DNA of 64,000 nt, from assembly GCF_023617305.1 (NCBI RefSeq), contig NZ_CP081485.1, forward strand, positions 1,044,501 through 1,108,500. Direction: 5' to 3'. The notes beneath the pieces were generated by a model. That model was not told the origin of the DNA. It ran no database searches and saw only the letters and a program-made list of their open reading frames with translations. Each line of letters begins with the position of its first letter. Position 1 is the stretch's first letter. Source of the DNA: Methanobrevibacter sp. TLL-48-HuF1. GTDB taxonomy: Archaea; Methanobacteriota; Methanobacteria; Methanobacteriales; Methanobacteriaceae. A program made the position numbers and the translations under genes. Of this stretch, positions 45,284 to 55,141 are shown one piece after another.

Positions 45284-46933
45284 TTACCTCAATATAGCTC
45301 CAGTATCTGCTGATTGAACAACTTTGCTGTATATTGATAACCATCCGTCAACATCTCTTTTTGGATTCTTTCTATTGGCTAATCTATTTGATATTTCCTC
45401 ATCAGATAATTCCACATTTATAAATCTGTTTTCAATATCAATTTCTATTATGTCTCCATCTTCAATAGCTCCAATAGGACCGTCAGACATTGCTTCAGGT
45501 GATACATGTCCAATACAGGGACCCCTTGTTCCTCCAGAGAATCTTCCATCTGTAATAAGACCTACATCTTTAATTTCCATACCTGCAAGTGCAGAAGTAG
45601 GATTTAACATTTCCCTCATTCCGGGACCGCCTTTAGGGCCTTCATATCTGATTACTAAAATATCTCCCTCTTCTACTTTATGGTCAAATATAGCCTGAGT
45701 AACTTCTTCTTCACTATTAAATACTTTGGCAGGTCCTTTAAGATGCATTAAATCTGGTGAAACTGCACCTTTTTTAACAACTGATCCGTTAGGTGCAATA
45801 TTTCCTTTTAATATAGCTATTCCACCATCTTTATGTATAGGATTATCTAACGGATGGATAACATCAGTATTTGTAACTTCAACATCTTCAATGTTTTCTT
45901 CTAATGTTTTTGTTGTAACAGTAACAGCAGATGTATCAATTTTATCTCCAAGTGTTTTTAATACTCCAGGAATTCCTCCAGCTTTATGTAAGTCCATCAT
46001 TGTGTCTGTACCTGCTGGAGAAATTAGACAAATATGGGGAACTACTCTGCTGATTTTGTCAAATAAATCAAGAGTAACTTCAACACCTTCAACTTCATTA
46101 GCTATTGCAGGTATATGAAGTGCAGTGTTACTTGATCCGCCAAGAGCCATGTCTACTGTAATTGCATTGTTAAATGCTTCCTGTGTTAAAATATCTGACG
46201 GTTTCAAATCAGCTTCTACTAATTTGATGATTTGTTTACCTGAATTGTAAGCCATTTCTTCATTAGCTTTATCTGCTGCATGAGTTGTAGCACAAAATGG
46301 CAGGGATAATCCTAAAGTTTCTGTTACACATGCCATAGTATTTGCAGTAAATAATCCGGAACAGCTCCCTGCACCTGGACAGGCGCATTTTTCAATTTCG
46401 TAAACTTCCTCTTCTGAGATTTTACCTGCAGATTCCTGACCGACAGCTTCAAATACAGTAATCAAATCTGCATTTTTACCGTTATATTGTCCGGCAGCCA
46501 TTGGCCCACCGGTAACTACGATTGCAGGAACATTTACTCTGGCTGCACCCATAATCATACCTGGAACTACTTTATCACAGCTAGGCATAAGTACTAATCC
46601 GTCAAAACTATGTCCTTTAGCCATACTTTCAACAGTAGCAGCTATAATTTCTCTGGAAGGAAGGGAATATTTCATTCCTTCGTGATTCATACTTATTCCA
46701 TCACAAATAGCCATAGTGTTAAATTCAAATGGAATACCTCCAGCAGCTATTATTCCTTCTTTTACAAATTCAACAAGTTTTCTGAGATGAATATGTCCGG
46801 GAACAATTTCTGTAAAACTGTTAGCTATTCCAATAAAAGGTTTATCAAAATCATTATCTCCAAGACCGCATGCTCTAAGTAAAGACCTATGTGGTGCTCT
46901 TTGAATTCCTTTTTTAATATTGTCACTTTTCAT
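45284..46933 (-). CDS. ilvD: Dihydroxy-acid dehydratase
   Basis: 549 residues. Makes 2-oxoisovalerate and 2-oxo-3-methylvalerate for valine, leucine and isoleucine. Fe-S cysteines and substrate motifs: [57 protein letters not shown] and [19 protein letters not shown]. Feeds LeuA, which is encoded 9 kb away. The ATG follows GTGAT with no stronger ribosome site. Leads the ilvD-hisD operon. Confidence 0.95.
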   Translation of the reverse strand: MKSDNIKKGIQRAPHRSLLRACGLGDNDFDKPFIGIANSFTEIVPGHIHLRKLVEFVKEGIIAAGGIPFEFNTMAICDGISMNHEGMKYSLPSREIIAATVESMAKGHSFDGLVLMPSCDKVVPGMIMGAARVNVPAIVVTGGPMAAGQYNGKNADLITVFEAVGQESAGKISEEEVYEIEKCACPGAGSCSGLFTANTMACVTETLGLSLPFCATTHAADKANEEMAYNSGKQIIKLVEADLKPSDILTQEAFNNAITVDMALGGSSNTALHIPAIANEVEGVEVTLDLFDKISRVVPHICLISPAGTDTMMDLHKAGGIPGVLKTLGDKIDTSAVTVTTKTLEENIEDVEVTNTDVIHPLDNPIHKDGGIAILKGNIAPNGSVVKKGAVSPDLMHLKGPAKVFNSEEEVTQAIFDHKVEEGDILVIRYEGPKGGPGMREMLNPTSALAGMEIKDVGLITDGRFSGGTRGPCIGHVSPEAMSDGPIGAIEDGDIIEIDIENRFINVELSDEEISNRLANRKNPKRDVDGWLSIYSKVVQSADTGAILR

Positions 46934-47298
46934 CTAATCACACAATTTAGTCTTTAGTATTTTAATATATAATATTTAATAATAAATAAAAGCTATGTTA
47001 CTTATTTTAAAAGGGAATAATTTAATCTGTTGATTTATTCACGATTTAATAAAGTTTAATAATTTAACTGATTTTATACATGATTTATATTCTTTTTTAT
47101 TAATTATTAGCTGATTTTAATCTGTAACTTTTGATAATTAATCTTTTTAGAGCTTCTGATTTTATTGAATTAACTTATAAAAAATGGATTTTGGCCTGTT
47201 AATCAAATACTTTATTAAATATAAAAATTAAATTTCTTAATATAATGAAAACTTAATTTTATTATAATTATTTTTTTAAAAAACCTAGAGGTGAACCA
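46934..47298. other. Gene-free divergent promoter region
   Basis: 365 bases between divergent ilvD and aspS. AT-rich, with the aspS ribosome site (GAGGTGAACC) at the right end. I see no coding remnant, tRNA, riboswitch or repeat in it. Confidence 0.5.
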
Positions 47299-48618
47299 AT
47301 GCAAGGTTTATTAAACGAATGGAGAAGAACAAATTATACTAAAAATGTTACTCCTGATTTAACTGGACAAGATGTCATCGTCATGGGTTGGGTACATGAA
47401 ATCCGTGATTTAGGTGGAATCATCTTTGTTATTATTAGAGATAGAGAAGGTAAAGTACAAATTACCGCACCAAGTAAAAAAGTGGATGCAGAAATACTTG
47501 AAGATATCAGAAAACTTAGAAAAGAATCTGTTGTAGCTATTAAAGGTACAGTTCAAGAAGCTAACCAAGCACCTACTGGTGTTGAAATTATTCCTAAAGA
47601 AATTAATCTTTTAAATTTAGCTAATCAGCCACTTCCTATGGATCCTACTGATAAAGTTAAAGCTGAAATTGATACAAGATTAGATTCAAGATTCATTGAT
47701 TTAAGAAGGGATAATGTCAGTGCTATTTTCAAAATTAAAAATAGAATGTTCCATACTGTAAGGGATTTCTTCTATGAAAATGGATTTATGGAAATTAACA
47801 CTCCAAAACTTGTAGCTTCTGCTACTGAAGGAGGAACTGAACTTTTCCCAATTACATATTTCGAAAAAGAAGCATTCTTAGGTCAATCTCCACAATTATA
47901 CAAACAGATGATGATGTCTAGTGGAATGGATAGGGTATTTGAAATCGGCCAAATTTTCAGAGCTGAAGAACATGATACTTTAAGACATTTAAACGAAGCT
48001 GTTTCTATTGATGCAGAAGCTTCTTTTATGGATGATGTTGATGTAATGAAAATACTCAACAATATGATTGAACAGGTTATTATTGACATCAATGAAGACT
48101 GTAAAGAAGAATTAAACATATTGGAACATGAAATGCCTGTTCCAGACGGTCCTTTCCCTGTTGTAACTTATGATGAAGCAGTAGATATTGTAAACTCCAG
48201 AGATGTTGAAATGAGCTGGGGTGAAGATTTATCCCGTGCAGGTGAAAAAGCATTAGGTGATGTAATGGGAGGATTCTACTTCTTAACTGAATGGCCTTCT
48301 GAAATTAAACCGTTTTATGTAATGCCTAATTCTAAAGATCCTACTAAAGCACATGCATTTGATTTAATGTATAATAACTTGGAATTATCTTCTGGTGCTA
48401 CCCGTGTACACCAATACGATGTTTTAGTAAAACAAATTGAAGATAAAGGATTGAATGTAGCTTCATTTGGTAGCTACTTAAAAGCTTTCGAATATGGTAT
48501 GCCTCCTCACGCTGGATGGGGTGTAGGTGCTGACAGATTAGCTATGGTACTTACTGGTGTTGAAAATATTCGTGAAACAGTTCTCTTCCCAAGAGACAGA
48601 CACAGATTAACTCCTTAA
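47299..48618 (+). CDS. aspS: Aspartyl-tRNA synthetase (archaeal type)
   Basis: 439 residues, class II. N-terminal OB fold for the anticodon ([24 protein letters not shown]), motif 2 ([21 protein letters not shown]), motif 3 ([34 protein letters not shown]). Archaeal AspRS of this length is often non-discriminating and also loads tRNA(Asn), which is then amidated by GatCAB; that would fit the gatA in this window, but GatA also serves other complexes. Ribosome site GAGGTGAACC. Confidence 0.94.
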   Translation: MQGLLNEWRRTNYTKNVTPDLTGQDVIVMGWVHEIRDLGGIIFVIIRDREGKVQITAPSKKVDAEILEDIRKLRKESVVAIKGTVQEANQAPTGVEIIPKEINLLNLANQPLPMDPTDKVKAEIDTRLDSRFIDLRRDNVSAIFKIKNRMFHTVRDFFYENGFMEINTPKLVASATEGGTELFPITYFEKEAFLGQSPQLYKQMMMSSGMDRVFEIGQIFRAEEHDTLRHLNEAVSIDAEASFMDDVDVMKILNNMIEQVIIDINEDCKEELNILEHEMPVPDGPFPVVTYDEAVDIVNSRDVEMSWGEDLSRAGEKALGDVMGGFYFLTEWPSEIKPFYVMPNSKDPTKAHAFDLMYNNLELSSGATRVHQYDVLVKQIEDKGLNVASFGSYLKAFEYGMPPHAGWGVGADRLAMVLTGVENIRETVLFPRDRHRLTP

Positions 48619-48630
48619 ATTTTGATTGTT

Positions 48631-49027
48631 ATGGAAGAATTTGATATAGCTGTAATTGGCGGGGGTCCTGCAGGAATAATGGCTGCAATAGTTGCTTCTG
48701 CAGATTCAAATGTTGTATTGCTTGAAAAAAACTCCTCTTTAGGTCATAAACTTCTTATTACTGGGGGAGGCAGATGCAATATAACTAATGAAAAGCCAAT
48801 TAAAAAGCTATTAAATTCTTTTCATGATAAAAACTTTTTAAAACACTCTTTTTACACTTTTACAAATGAAATGCTACTGGACTTATTTAGAAACAGAGGT
48901 CTTGATTTTATAATTGAAGATAATAATAGAGTATTTCCAGAAACTGAGAAATCTCAAGATATATTAGCTATTTTAAAAGATTACTTAAAAGATATAACTA
49001 TAAAATACAATTATAAAGTTTCAGATA
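48631..49027 (+). pseudogene. HI0933-family flavoprotein, 5' part, interrupted by an IS element
   Basis: First 132 residues of an NAD(P)/FAD-dependent oxidoreductase: FAD-binding IAVIGGGPAGIMAAIVASA, then SLGHKLLITGGGRCNITNEKP, the BaiN/HI0933 hallmark. Coding is intact up to the IS insertion at 49027, then runs 26 bp into the element. It starts 12 bp after aspS. The 3' part is at 50816-51631. Confidence 0.85.
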
Positions 49028-49046
49028 GGGTGTCCGCCAAAATTGA
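49028..49046 (+). repeat. IS left terminal inverted repeat
   Basis: GGGTGTCCGCCAAAATTGA, directly preceded by GATA. Confidence 0.9.
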
Positions 49047-49274
49047 TTTTTGATTTTTCGTCAAAAAAATTTTTGGGCTTAATTTTTATTATTTTTAATA
49101 TATTTCAATTAATTTTTGTTTATTTTATTTTATTTGGTTTAATTATTTTTTAAATTATTGTTTAGTTTTATTTTATTCTTATTTTTGATTTTTAATGGTT
49201 TTAAGACAGTTAAGTTTATATACTTTGTTGTACATATTTTATATTAGATATAAGTTGTTTTGGTGTTGTTATTT

Positions 49275-50771
49275 ATGGTTAAAAGAAAGTTTGATAGGAA
49301 TCAGGCAAAATTGGGCATTAATACTCTTGATTGGAATGTTCCGGAGAATCATATTTCTCGTTTTGTTGTTGAATTTGTTGAAGAAGTTTTTCCACTTTTA
49401 AATATCAAAGAACCCAAGAAAAAGAAAGGAAGAGACTCCCTTCCAGTGGATTCCATGTTAAAATTGCTTATTTATGCCAAAATCCAACATATTGATAGAA
49501 CATCAATAATTGCAGATATGGCGCGATACCATGATATATTTAAATACGTGTGCGATGATATTAGACCTTCTGAAAGATCAATCCAAAGATATCGAAGAGA
49601 ATATGGCCATTATTTTGAAGTATTGCTGCAAATGACATTAAAAAAGGCCTTTGATGAAGGATTCACTGAATTTAATCACGTTGCCATTGATGGAACCATC
49701 AAAAAAGCATACAATTCCAACAACAACACCATTACAAAAAAAGAAACTCAAATATTGATCGATTACTACGAAGGACGACCTATTGACCCTGAATGTCTTG
49801 AAAAACTTCACAAACCTGCTCAAAGATTATTGGAAAAGAAAGACATAGATGATGAAGATAAATTAGAACTATTATATGGAATAAAAACACAATTTACATT
49901 CACAGGACAGGATAAAATTCCAGTAAATGATATAGAAGCAAGATTTATGAAAGGAAAGAAAGGAAACTTCATGGTTGCTTATAATATCCAATCTGCAGTC
50001 GATTATGATACCAAATTAATCTGTGCAATAAACGTCACACAAAACCCGACAGACCACTACGAACTACCAATAATCGCAGAAAGAGCAATAAGAAACATTA
50101 ACACCACACCAAAGTATATAAGTGCCGATACAATATACTTAAACCAAATATCACTATCATACTTAGCAGATAAAAAAATAGATGGTTTAATACCAAATAG
50201 AAAGCAAAGTAAAGAAAAAATAGGAAAATTAAATCCAAATCCATACCATAAAGACCATTTTGAATATGATTATGAATTAGATGCATTCAAATGCCCAAAA
50301 AATCAATATATGCACTTTTTCGCAAAATACATCGAACCACACAAAGATCCAGAAAAACCAGACAAAATAAAAAGACTCTACAACAATTATGAAGCCTGTA
50401 AAAACTGCAAAGCACGAAACAAATGCTTAACAGGCAAACAAACACACAAAACCATCACAGAATACGGATCAGAAATGCAAAAAGCAATGAACGAAAAAAT
50501 GGAAAAACAGGAATATAAAGACGAATATAGCAAAAGATCAAGCGTTGAAGGACCATTTGGAATATTCAAAGAACAATTCCAAATAGAAAAAGAAGTAGTC
50601 ATCGGAATGGTAAAAACAGAAGAAAGAATAAACTTAGATGCATTAGCATATAATTTAATACGACTACACAACATAAAACAAGAAATAAAAAACACAACAG
50701 AAGATTTAGAAGATTTCTGCGAAAGCACATCCATTAAAAACCAATTAAAACTTGATGTAACAATATTTTAA
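49275..50771 (+). CDS. IS1182-family transposase
   Basis: About 498 residues from ATG 49275. N-terminal helical domain of DUF772 kind (LPVDSMLKLLIYAKIQHIDRTSIIADMARYHDIFKYVCDD), then a DDE core: HVAIDGTIKKAY (first Asp), PKYISADTIYLN (second Asp) and SSVEGPFGIFKEQF (Glu). A Cys cluster (CKNCKARNKCL) lies before the last motif, as in this family. Codon use in the 3' half is richer in A and C than neighbouring genes, a sign of transfer. No stop or frameshift. Confidence 0.9.
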   Translation: MVKRKFDRNQAKLGINTLDWNVPENHISRFVVEFVEEVFPLLNIKEPKKKKGRDSLPVDSMLKLLIYAKIQHIDRTSIIADMARYHDIFKYVCDDIRPSERSIQRYRREYGHYFEVLLQMTLKKAFDEGFTEFNHVAIDGTIKKAYNSNNNTITKKETQILIDYYEGRPIDPECLEKLHKPAQRLLEKKDIDDEDKLELLYGIKTQFTFTGQDKIPVNDIEARFMKGKKGNFMVAYNIQSAVDYDTKLICAINVTQNPTDHYELPIIAERAIRNINTTPKYISADTIYLNQISLSYLADKKIDGLIPNRKQSKEKIGKLNPNPYHKDHFEYDYELDAFKCPKNQYMHFFAKYIEPHKDPEKPDKIKRLYNNYEACKNCKARNKCLTGKQTHKTITEYGSEMQKAMNEKMEKQEYKDEYSKRSSVEGPFGIFKEQFQIEKEVVIGMVKTEERINLDALAYNLIRLHNIKQEIKNTTEDLEDFCESTSIKNQLKLDVTIF

Positions 50772-50796
50772 AAAAAATCAACAAGTCAGCCAAAAT

Positions 50797-50815
50797 TCAA
50801 TTTTGGCGGACACCC
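50797..50815 (-). repeat. IS right terminal inverted repeat
   Basis: Exact inverted copy of the left end (TCAATTTTGGCGGACACCC), directly followed by GATA. Confidence 0.9.
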
Positions 50816-51631
50816 GATATTAAAAAAGAAAATAATTTTGTAATAAATAATGACATTATTGCTAAAAAAGTCATAATAGCTACTGGGGGAGCTACATTTC
50901 CAAAAACAGGTTCTGCAGGAGACGGATATTGTCTGACAGATAATCCGGTTACAGATATTAAATATGGGCTGGTTCCTTTAATAACTAAAAAAGACTTGTC
51001 AGATATTGCAGGAATTACCTTATATGATGTTGTTATAAAATATAAAAACTTCAAAATTAAAGATAATGTTCTAATAAGTCATGTTGGTTTAACAGGTCCT
51101 GGAATTTTAAATATAAGTAGTGAAATTTCCAGAAATGTGGATTATAATATTTTGGATAATGCTGATGTTAAATTAGATGAAGTCTTGTCTGTTGATTTAT
51201 GCCCTGATTTTAATCAGGAAGAATTAAAAACTAAATTCACTAATGATTTTCAGGATAAAGGAAAAACATACATTAAAAACTACTTAAAATACTTTTTAAC
51301 TAATAATTTTATTCCATTCTTTTTAGAATCTGTTGAAATTGAAGGGGAAACTCAATTAAGCAGAATTAATAAAAAACAAAAAAATAAGTTAGTTGAAGCT
51401 TTAAAAAATTTTAAATTTGAAATATCCGCTTTCAATAAAGATTTAAGTCATGTTACTTTAGGTGGGATAGCTATTGAGAATATTAATCCTAAAACTATGG
51501 AATCAACAATAACTGAAGATTTATATTTTGCAGGTGAAGTTTTAGAACCTGTCGGTCCTACAGGTGGATATAATCTCAAAATAGCATTTTCTACAGGATA
51601 TTTGGCAGGTTTATCTGCATCTAAAAAATAA
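50816..51631 (+). pseudogene. HI0933-family flavoprotein, 3' part, interrupted by an IS element
   Basis: The rest of the flavoprotein: DIIAKKVIIATGGATFPKTGSAGDGYCL, SHVGLTGPGILN, LSHVTLGGIAIENINPKTMESTITEDLYFAGEVLEP, GPTGGYNLKIAFSTGYLAG. Deleting the IS and one GATA joins GTT TCA GAT ATT AAA in frame with the 5' part, giving a whole protein of about 403 residues. No other lesion is seen, so the insertion is recent. Confidence 0.85.
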
Positions 51632-51647
51632 AATAGAATTATTTTAG

Positions 51648-52421
51648 CTATTCATTTTTTGCAGATAATTTAGATGATGTATTATTTTTTATGGATTCCT
51701 TTAGTTCACCAAGAGTTGCCATTCCAATATTGGTTACATAGGATACGTCATATAAATCCATTTCTTTTTTTATCAGTTCCTCAGCTATTTCAAAGCTGGA
51801 TTCTTTTATTCCTCTTTTTATTCATTCTTTGAATCCTTTTTCGAATCCTTCGTTGTATTTTTGTTCTCCATATTCTTCTTCTAATGTAAACATATTATGA
51901 CCTTACTTTTTGTATATTGTTTCTAATTCTCTTGTTGGGATGTCTGTTATCTCTGATACAAATTTCATTGACAAATCTCTTTTTAATAATTTTTCAGCTG
52001 TTTCTACTTTATTTTTTTCTATGCCTTTTTTTTCTCCAGCTTCAAATCTGGACTGACCAAATTCTTCTAATAATCTCATATTATCACTTAGTATATTGCT
52101 TAATTTTATTCGTGTTTCTTTATTTTCAATAAATTTATCTACTAATAGTCAAGTTATGCCTAATACAAATTCTGACTTGTGGTGTATTGATTTTATTAAT
52201 TTATTTAGTGTCTGCACAGTTTTTTCTAGCTGTTTTTCTATAGTGCATTCAAAACTCATTAATGGTGATAATGCAAGGTTTATCAATTCAGTCCAGTTTA
52301 TTTTTTGGTTATTTTTTATTTTATTTTCAATAATAGTTATAGCTTCATCACCGTCTTTGTTTTTTAGAGATATTGCTAGTATTTTAAAGCTACAGCTATT
52401 ATTAATCTTGTAATCAATCAC
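51648..52421 (-). pseudogene. Relic of an Rpn-like PD-(D/E)XK nuclease/transposase protein
   Basis: The minus strand holds a C-terminal relic: ISLKNKDGDEAITIIENKIKNNQKINWTELINLALSPLMSF then a stop, IRLSNILSDNMRLLEEFGQSRFEAGEKKGIEKN then a stop, MFTLEEEYGEQKYNEGFEKGFKE then a stop, and IKRGIKESSFEIAEELIKKEMDLYDVSYVTNIGMATLGELKES to a final stop at 51648. Three in-frame stops lie in one frame, and the N-terminal nuclease part with the catalytic motif is gone. This resembles the Rpn/PD-(D/E)XK transposase-associated proteins common in Methanobrevibacter. The middle stop may be the end of one gene and the start of another. Confidence 0.65.
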
Positions 52422-52616
52422 TTTGGTTTAAGCAAAACAATATTGTAACATGATTTGTTTTTTAAAAAACCTGAATCAGAAATATATTCTTTTTAGTATT
52501 ATGTAAGTGAAGCTTATTTTCATTTTAAGAGAATAAAAGCAATATTATTGTTTTATAGGAGTATTTGATTCATACAGCTTAAAATAACATTTTTAACGGT
52601 AAATAATTGCATTTTT

Positions 52617-52630
52617 AAAATTATAAATAT
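52617..52630 (+). promoter_or_regulatory. TATA element of cbiC
   Basis: AAAATTATAAATAT lies 21 bp before ATG 52652 with no Shine-Dalgarno between. The rest of 52422-52616 is AT-rich with nothing recognised. Confidence 0.4.
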
Positions 52631-52651
52631 ATTAACATTATATATTATATT

Positions 52652-53281
52652 ATGAAAAATCAGATGTTTATGGGCGCATCAACTAAACAAGGTTATGATA
52701 TAGCTACTAAAAGTAGGGAAATTATTCGTGGCCTTATTGGTGATGACATTAAAGATTTGGCTCCGGCTGAAAGAGATATTGTTGAACGTATTGTTCACTC
52801 TACAGCTGATCCAGAATATGCTAAACTTGTACATATGAGTGCTGATTTTGTTGAAGCAGCTATGACTTCTTTAAGAAATAATGAAACAATTTTAACTGAT
52901 ATTAATATGGTTAAATATGGTATAACTCAATATGATGGAGAAGTTGAATGCTTTATTAAAAATGAGGAAGTTAAAAAAATAGCTAAAGAAAATCAGATTA
53001 CAAGAGCGGCTGCTGCTATGAGGTATGCTGCAGAAAATGATTTTGAAGGAATTGTTGTTTCTGGTAATGCTCCAACAGCTGTTTTTGAAGCTATGGACTT
53101 ATATGAAAAAGGTGAAATGAACCTTAAAGCTATTGTTGGAGTTCCTGTTGGTTTTGTTGGTGCTGCTGATTCAAAAGAAGCTTTGAGAAATTCAAATATT
53201 CCAAATATTATTGTTGAAGGCCCTAAAGGTGGAACACCAATAGCTGTGGCCTGTGTAAACTCTTTAATTCAAAATTTATAA
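52652..53281 (+). CDS. cbiC: Cobalt-precorrin-8 methylmutase
   Basis: 209 residues. Moves the methyl group from C-11 to C-12 to give cobyrinic acid. Catalytic His is in ERIVHSTADPEYAKLVHMS; also ILTDINMVKYGI, VVSGNAPTAVFEAMDL and VGVPVGFVGAADSKEAL, PNIIVEGPKGGTPIAVA. hemL follows 9 bp after the stop, so two tetrapyrrole genes are cotranscribed. Confidence 0.93.
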   Translation: MKNQMFMGASTKQGYDIATKSREIIRGLIGDDIKDLAPAERDIVERIVHSTADPEYAKLVHMSADFVEAAMTSLRNNETILTDINMVKYGITQYDGEVECFIKNEEVKKIAKENQITRAAAAMRYAAENDFEGIVVSGNAPTAVFEAMDLYEKGEMNLKAIVGVPVGFVGAADSKEALRNSNIPNIIVEGPKGGTPIAVACVNSLIQNL

Positions 53282-53290
53282 TGTGATAAT

Positions 53291-54562
53291 ATGTTTTCCA
53301 AAGATTTGTTCCAAGAATCTAAAAAATTCATTCCTGGAGGAGTTAGTTCTCCAGTTCGTGCATTTGAACCGTATCCGTTTTTTGTTAAAAAAGCTAGCGG
53401 TTCAAAAATATATGATGTTGATGGAAATAAGTATATTGACCATTGTTTAGCTTATGGTCCTTTAATACTTGGACATGCAGATCCGAAAGTAGTCAGGGAA
53501 GTTTCTAATCAATTAACAATTGGTTCTGCTTATGGTGCTCCAACTGAAAATGAAATTATTTTAGCAAAAGAAGTTGTTGACAGAATACCTAGTGCTGAAA
53601 TGGTAAGATTTGTAAATAGTGGTGGGGAAGCTACTATGAGTGCTATTAGATTAGCCCGTGGTTTTACTGGTAAGGATAAAATCATTAAATTTGATGGTGC
53701 TTACCATGGCGCTCATGATTATACATTGGTTAAGGGAAAACCTGGTGAGGCTTGTGTTCCGGATACTAAAGGAATTCCTCTTGATACAGCTAAAAACACT
53801 TATTCTGTACCTTTCAATGATGAAGAAGCTTTAAGTGATTTAATCCAAAAAGATGGAGATAACATAGCATGTCTTATTATGGAAGTAGTTATGGGTAATA
53901 TTGGATGTATTGAACCTAAAAAAGGATTTTTGGAATTTGTAAGAAAAATCACCAAAGAAAATAATATTTTATTAATATTTGATGAAGTTATAACAGGTTT
54001 TAGATTAGCCAGAGGCGGTGCTCAGGAATATTATGGTGTAACTCCTGATTTAACTACAATGGGTAAAATTGTAGGTGGAGGTTTGCCTATGGGTGCCTTT
54101 GCAGGTAAAAAAGAAATAATGGAATTGATAGCACCTAACGGTCCAGTTTATCAGGCAGGTACTTTTAGCGGTAATCCAATATCTGTTCAGGCAGGAATAT
54201 CTACATTAAAACAGTTAGATAATCAGTTCTACAAAGATTTGGAAAGAAAAGGAAACTTTTTAAGAAGCAATATTCAATCAGTAATTGATGAACAGGGATA
54301 CAATATTACTCCTGTAGGCTGCGGATCAATGTTTCAGATATATTTCAACCCTGCTCCAGTTTACAATAATGAAGATGCCCATAATTCTGATGCAAAAAGA
54401 TTCTTGAGATACTTCAGAGCATTACTGAAAGAAGGGGTTTTCATTCCTCCAAGTCAGTTTGAATGTAACTTTATTTCAAGTGCTCACACTATGGAGGACT
54501 TAACACAGACTGCAGAAGCTATTGAAATGGCTTTGGAAGTAGCTTTTAAGAAAAAAGGATAG
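53291..54562 (+). CDS. hemL: Glutamate-1-semialdehyde 2,1-aminomutase
   Basis: 423 residues. PLP aminomutase that makes 5-aminolevulinate in the C5 tetrapyrrole pathway. Motifs: [64 protein letters not shown] and [18 protein letters not shown] with the PLP Lys. It supplies the precursor for F430, corrinoid and siroheme. Ribosome-site GTGATAAT precedes the ATG. A hairpin terminator follows. Confidence 0.95.
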   Translation: MFSKDLFQESKKFIPGGVSSPVRAFEPYPFFVKKASGSKIYDVDGNKYIDHCLAYGPLILGHADPKVVREVSNQLTIGSAYGAPTENEIILAKEVVDRIPSAEMVRFVNSGGEATMSAIRLARGFTGKDKIIKFDGAYHGAHDYTLVKGKPGEACVPDTKGIPLDTAKNTYSVPFNDEEALSDLIQKDGDNIACLIMEVVMGNIGCIEPKKGFLEFVRKITKENNILLIFDEVITGFRLARGGAQEYYGVTPDLTTMGKIVGGGLPMGAFAGKKEIMELIAPNGPVYQAGTFSGNPISVQAGISTLKQLDNQFYKDLERKGNFLRSNIQSVIDEQGYNITPVGCGSMFQIYFNPAPVYNNEDAHNSDAKRFLRYFRALLKEGVFIPPSQFECNFISSAHTMEDLTQTAEAIEMALEVAFKKKG

Positions 54563-54595
54563 TGTCATCTGTTTGACATTATTTTTTATTTTATT
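54563..54595 (+). terminator. Hairpin and T-rich terminator after hemL
   Basis: TGTCATCTGTTTGACA (54563-54578) makes a 5-bp TGTCA/TGACA stem followed by T-rich sequence (TTATTTTTTATTTTATTTT). Confidence 0.6.
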
Positions 54596-54703
54596 TTATC
54601 AGTAATTTAACCATCAATCCAATTTCATGTTTAAAAATATTTTATAAGTTTTAGCTAAATTATTTATAATTATTAATATATATTTAATTATTAAGGTGTT
54701 AGC

Positions 54704-55126
54704 GTGACAGATTATAAAGAAATCATATCTTACATCGTTATTCTTGCAGTAGTTTTAATAGCTGCCCAACACTTAAATGTAGTTGTTTCAGGAAGTATGG
54801 AACCTGTTTTCTATAGGGGAGATATTGTAGCTGTTGAAAAAGCTGATTTTTTAGGAATTCATGAATTTGATCCTAATGATGTACAGGTAGGAGATATTGT
54901 TGTTTATGATGCAACATGGTATAATGAACCTGTAATTCATAGGGTAATTAATATTACAGAAATAAATGGGACAACGTATTATATGATTAAAGGAGACCAT
55001 AACAGTCATCCTGACCCATATTATGCAACAGCAGATCAAATAAATGAAAGGGTATTGACTTGGGATGGCCATCCTATTGTTATTCCATATATTGGAAATA
55101 TTTCTCTTTGGTTAAGAGGTTTGTAA
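54704..55126 (+). CDS. Signal peptidase I (S26B, archaeal)
   Basis: 140 residues, starting at GTG 54704 behind AAGGTGTTAGC. One N-terminal membrane helix (ISYIVILAVVLIAAQ), then the catalytic Ser in VVVSGSMEPVFYRGDIV, His in PVIHRVINI and Asp in MIKGDHNSHPD. It is the Ser-His-Asp type of archaea and the endoplasmic reticulum, without the bacterial Lys. It processes secretory proteins such as the adhesins here. Cotranscribed with argS 15 bp downstream. Confidence 0.9.
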   Translation: MTDYKEIISYIVILAVVLIAAQHLNVVVSGSMEPVFYRGDIVAVEKADFLGIHEFDPNDVQVGDIVVYDATWYNEPVIHRVINITEINGTTYYMIKGDHNSHPDPYYATADQINERVLTWDGHPIVIPYIGNISLWLRGL

Positions 55127-55141
55127 TTTAAAGGTGAGTTA

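Larger units (their letters stand above)
49028..50815 (+). mobile_element. IS1182-like insertion sequence
   Basis: 1788 bp bounded by a perfect 19-bp terminal inverted repeat GGGTGTCCGCCAAAATTGA, left at 49028-49046 and inverted right at 50797-50815. The target duplication is GATA (49024-49027 and 50816-50819). It carries one transposase gene. 5' to it, 49047-49274 is AT-rich with no further gene. The element and its ends are intact. Confidence 0.93.

Noticed and set aside
45324-46118. Long plus-strand reading frames within ilvD, and a similar one within hisD at 44239-44619
   Set aside because: Shadows of strongly conserved genes on the other strand.
46934-47298. Leader RNA or tRNA between ilvD and aspS
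   Set aside because: No cloverleaf, conserved riboswitch block or stable hairpin could be found by eye.
49195-49401. Short hydrophobic reading frame at the 5' side of the IS element
   Set aside because: Overlaps the transposase start in another frame and has no ribosome site.
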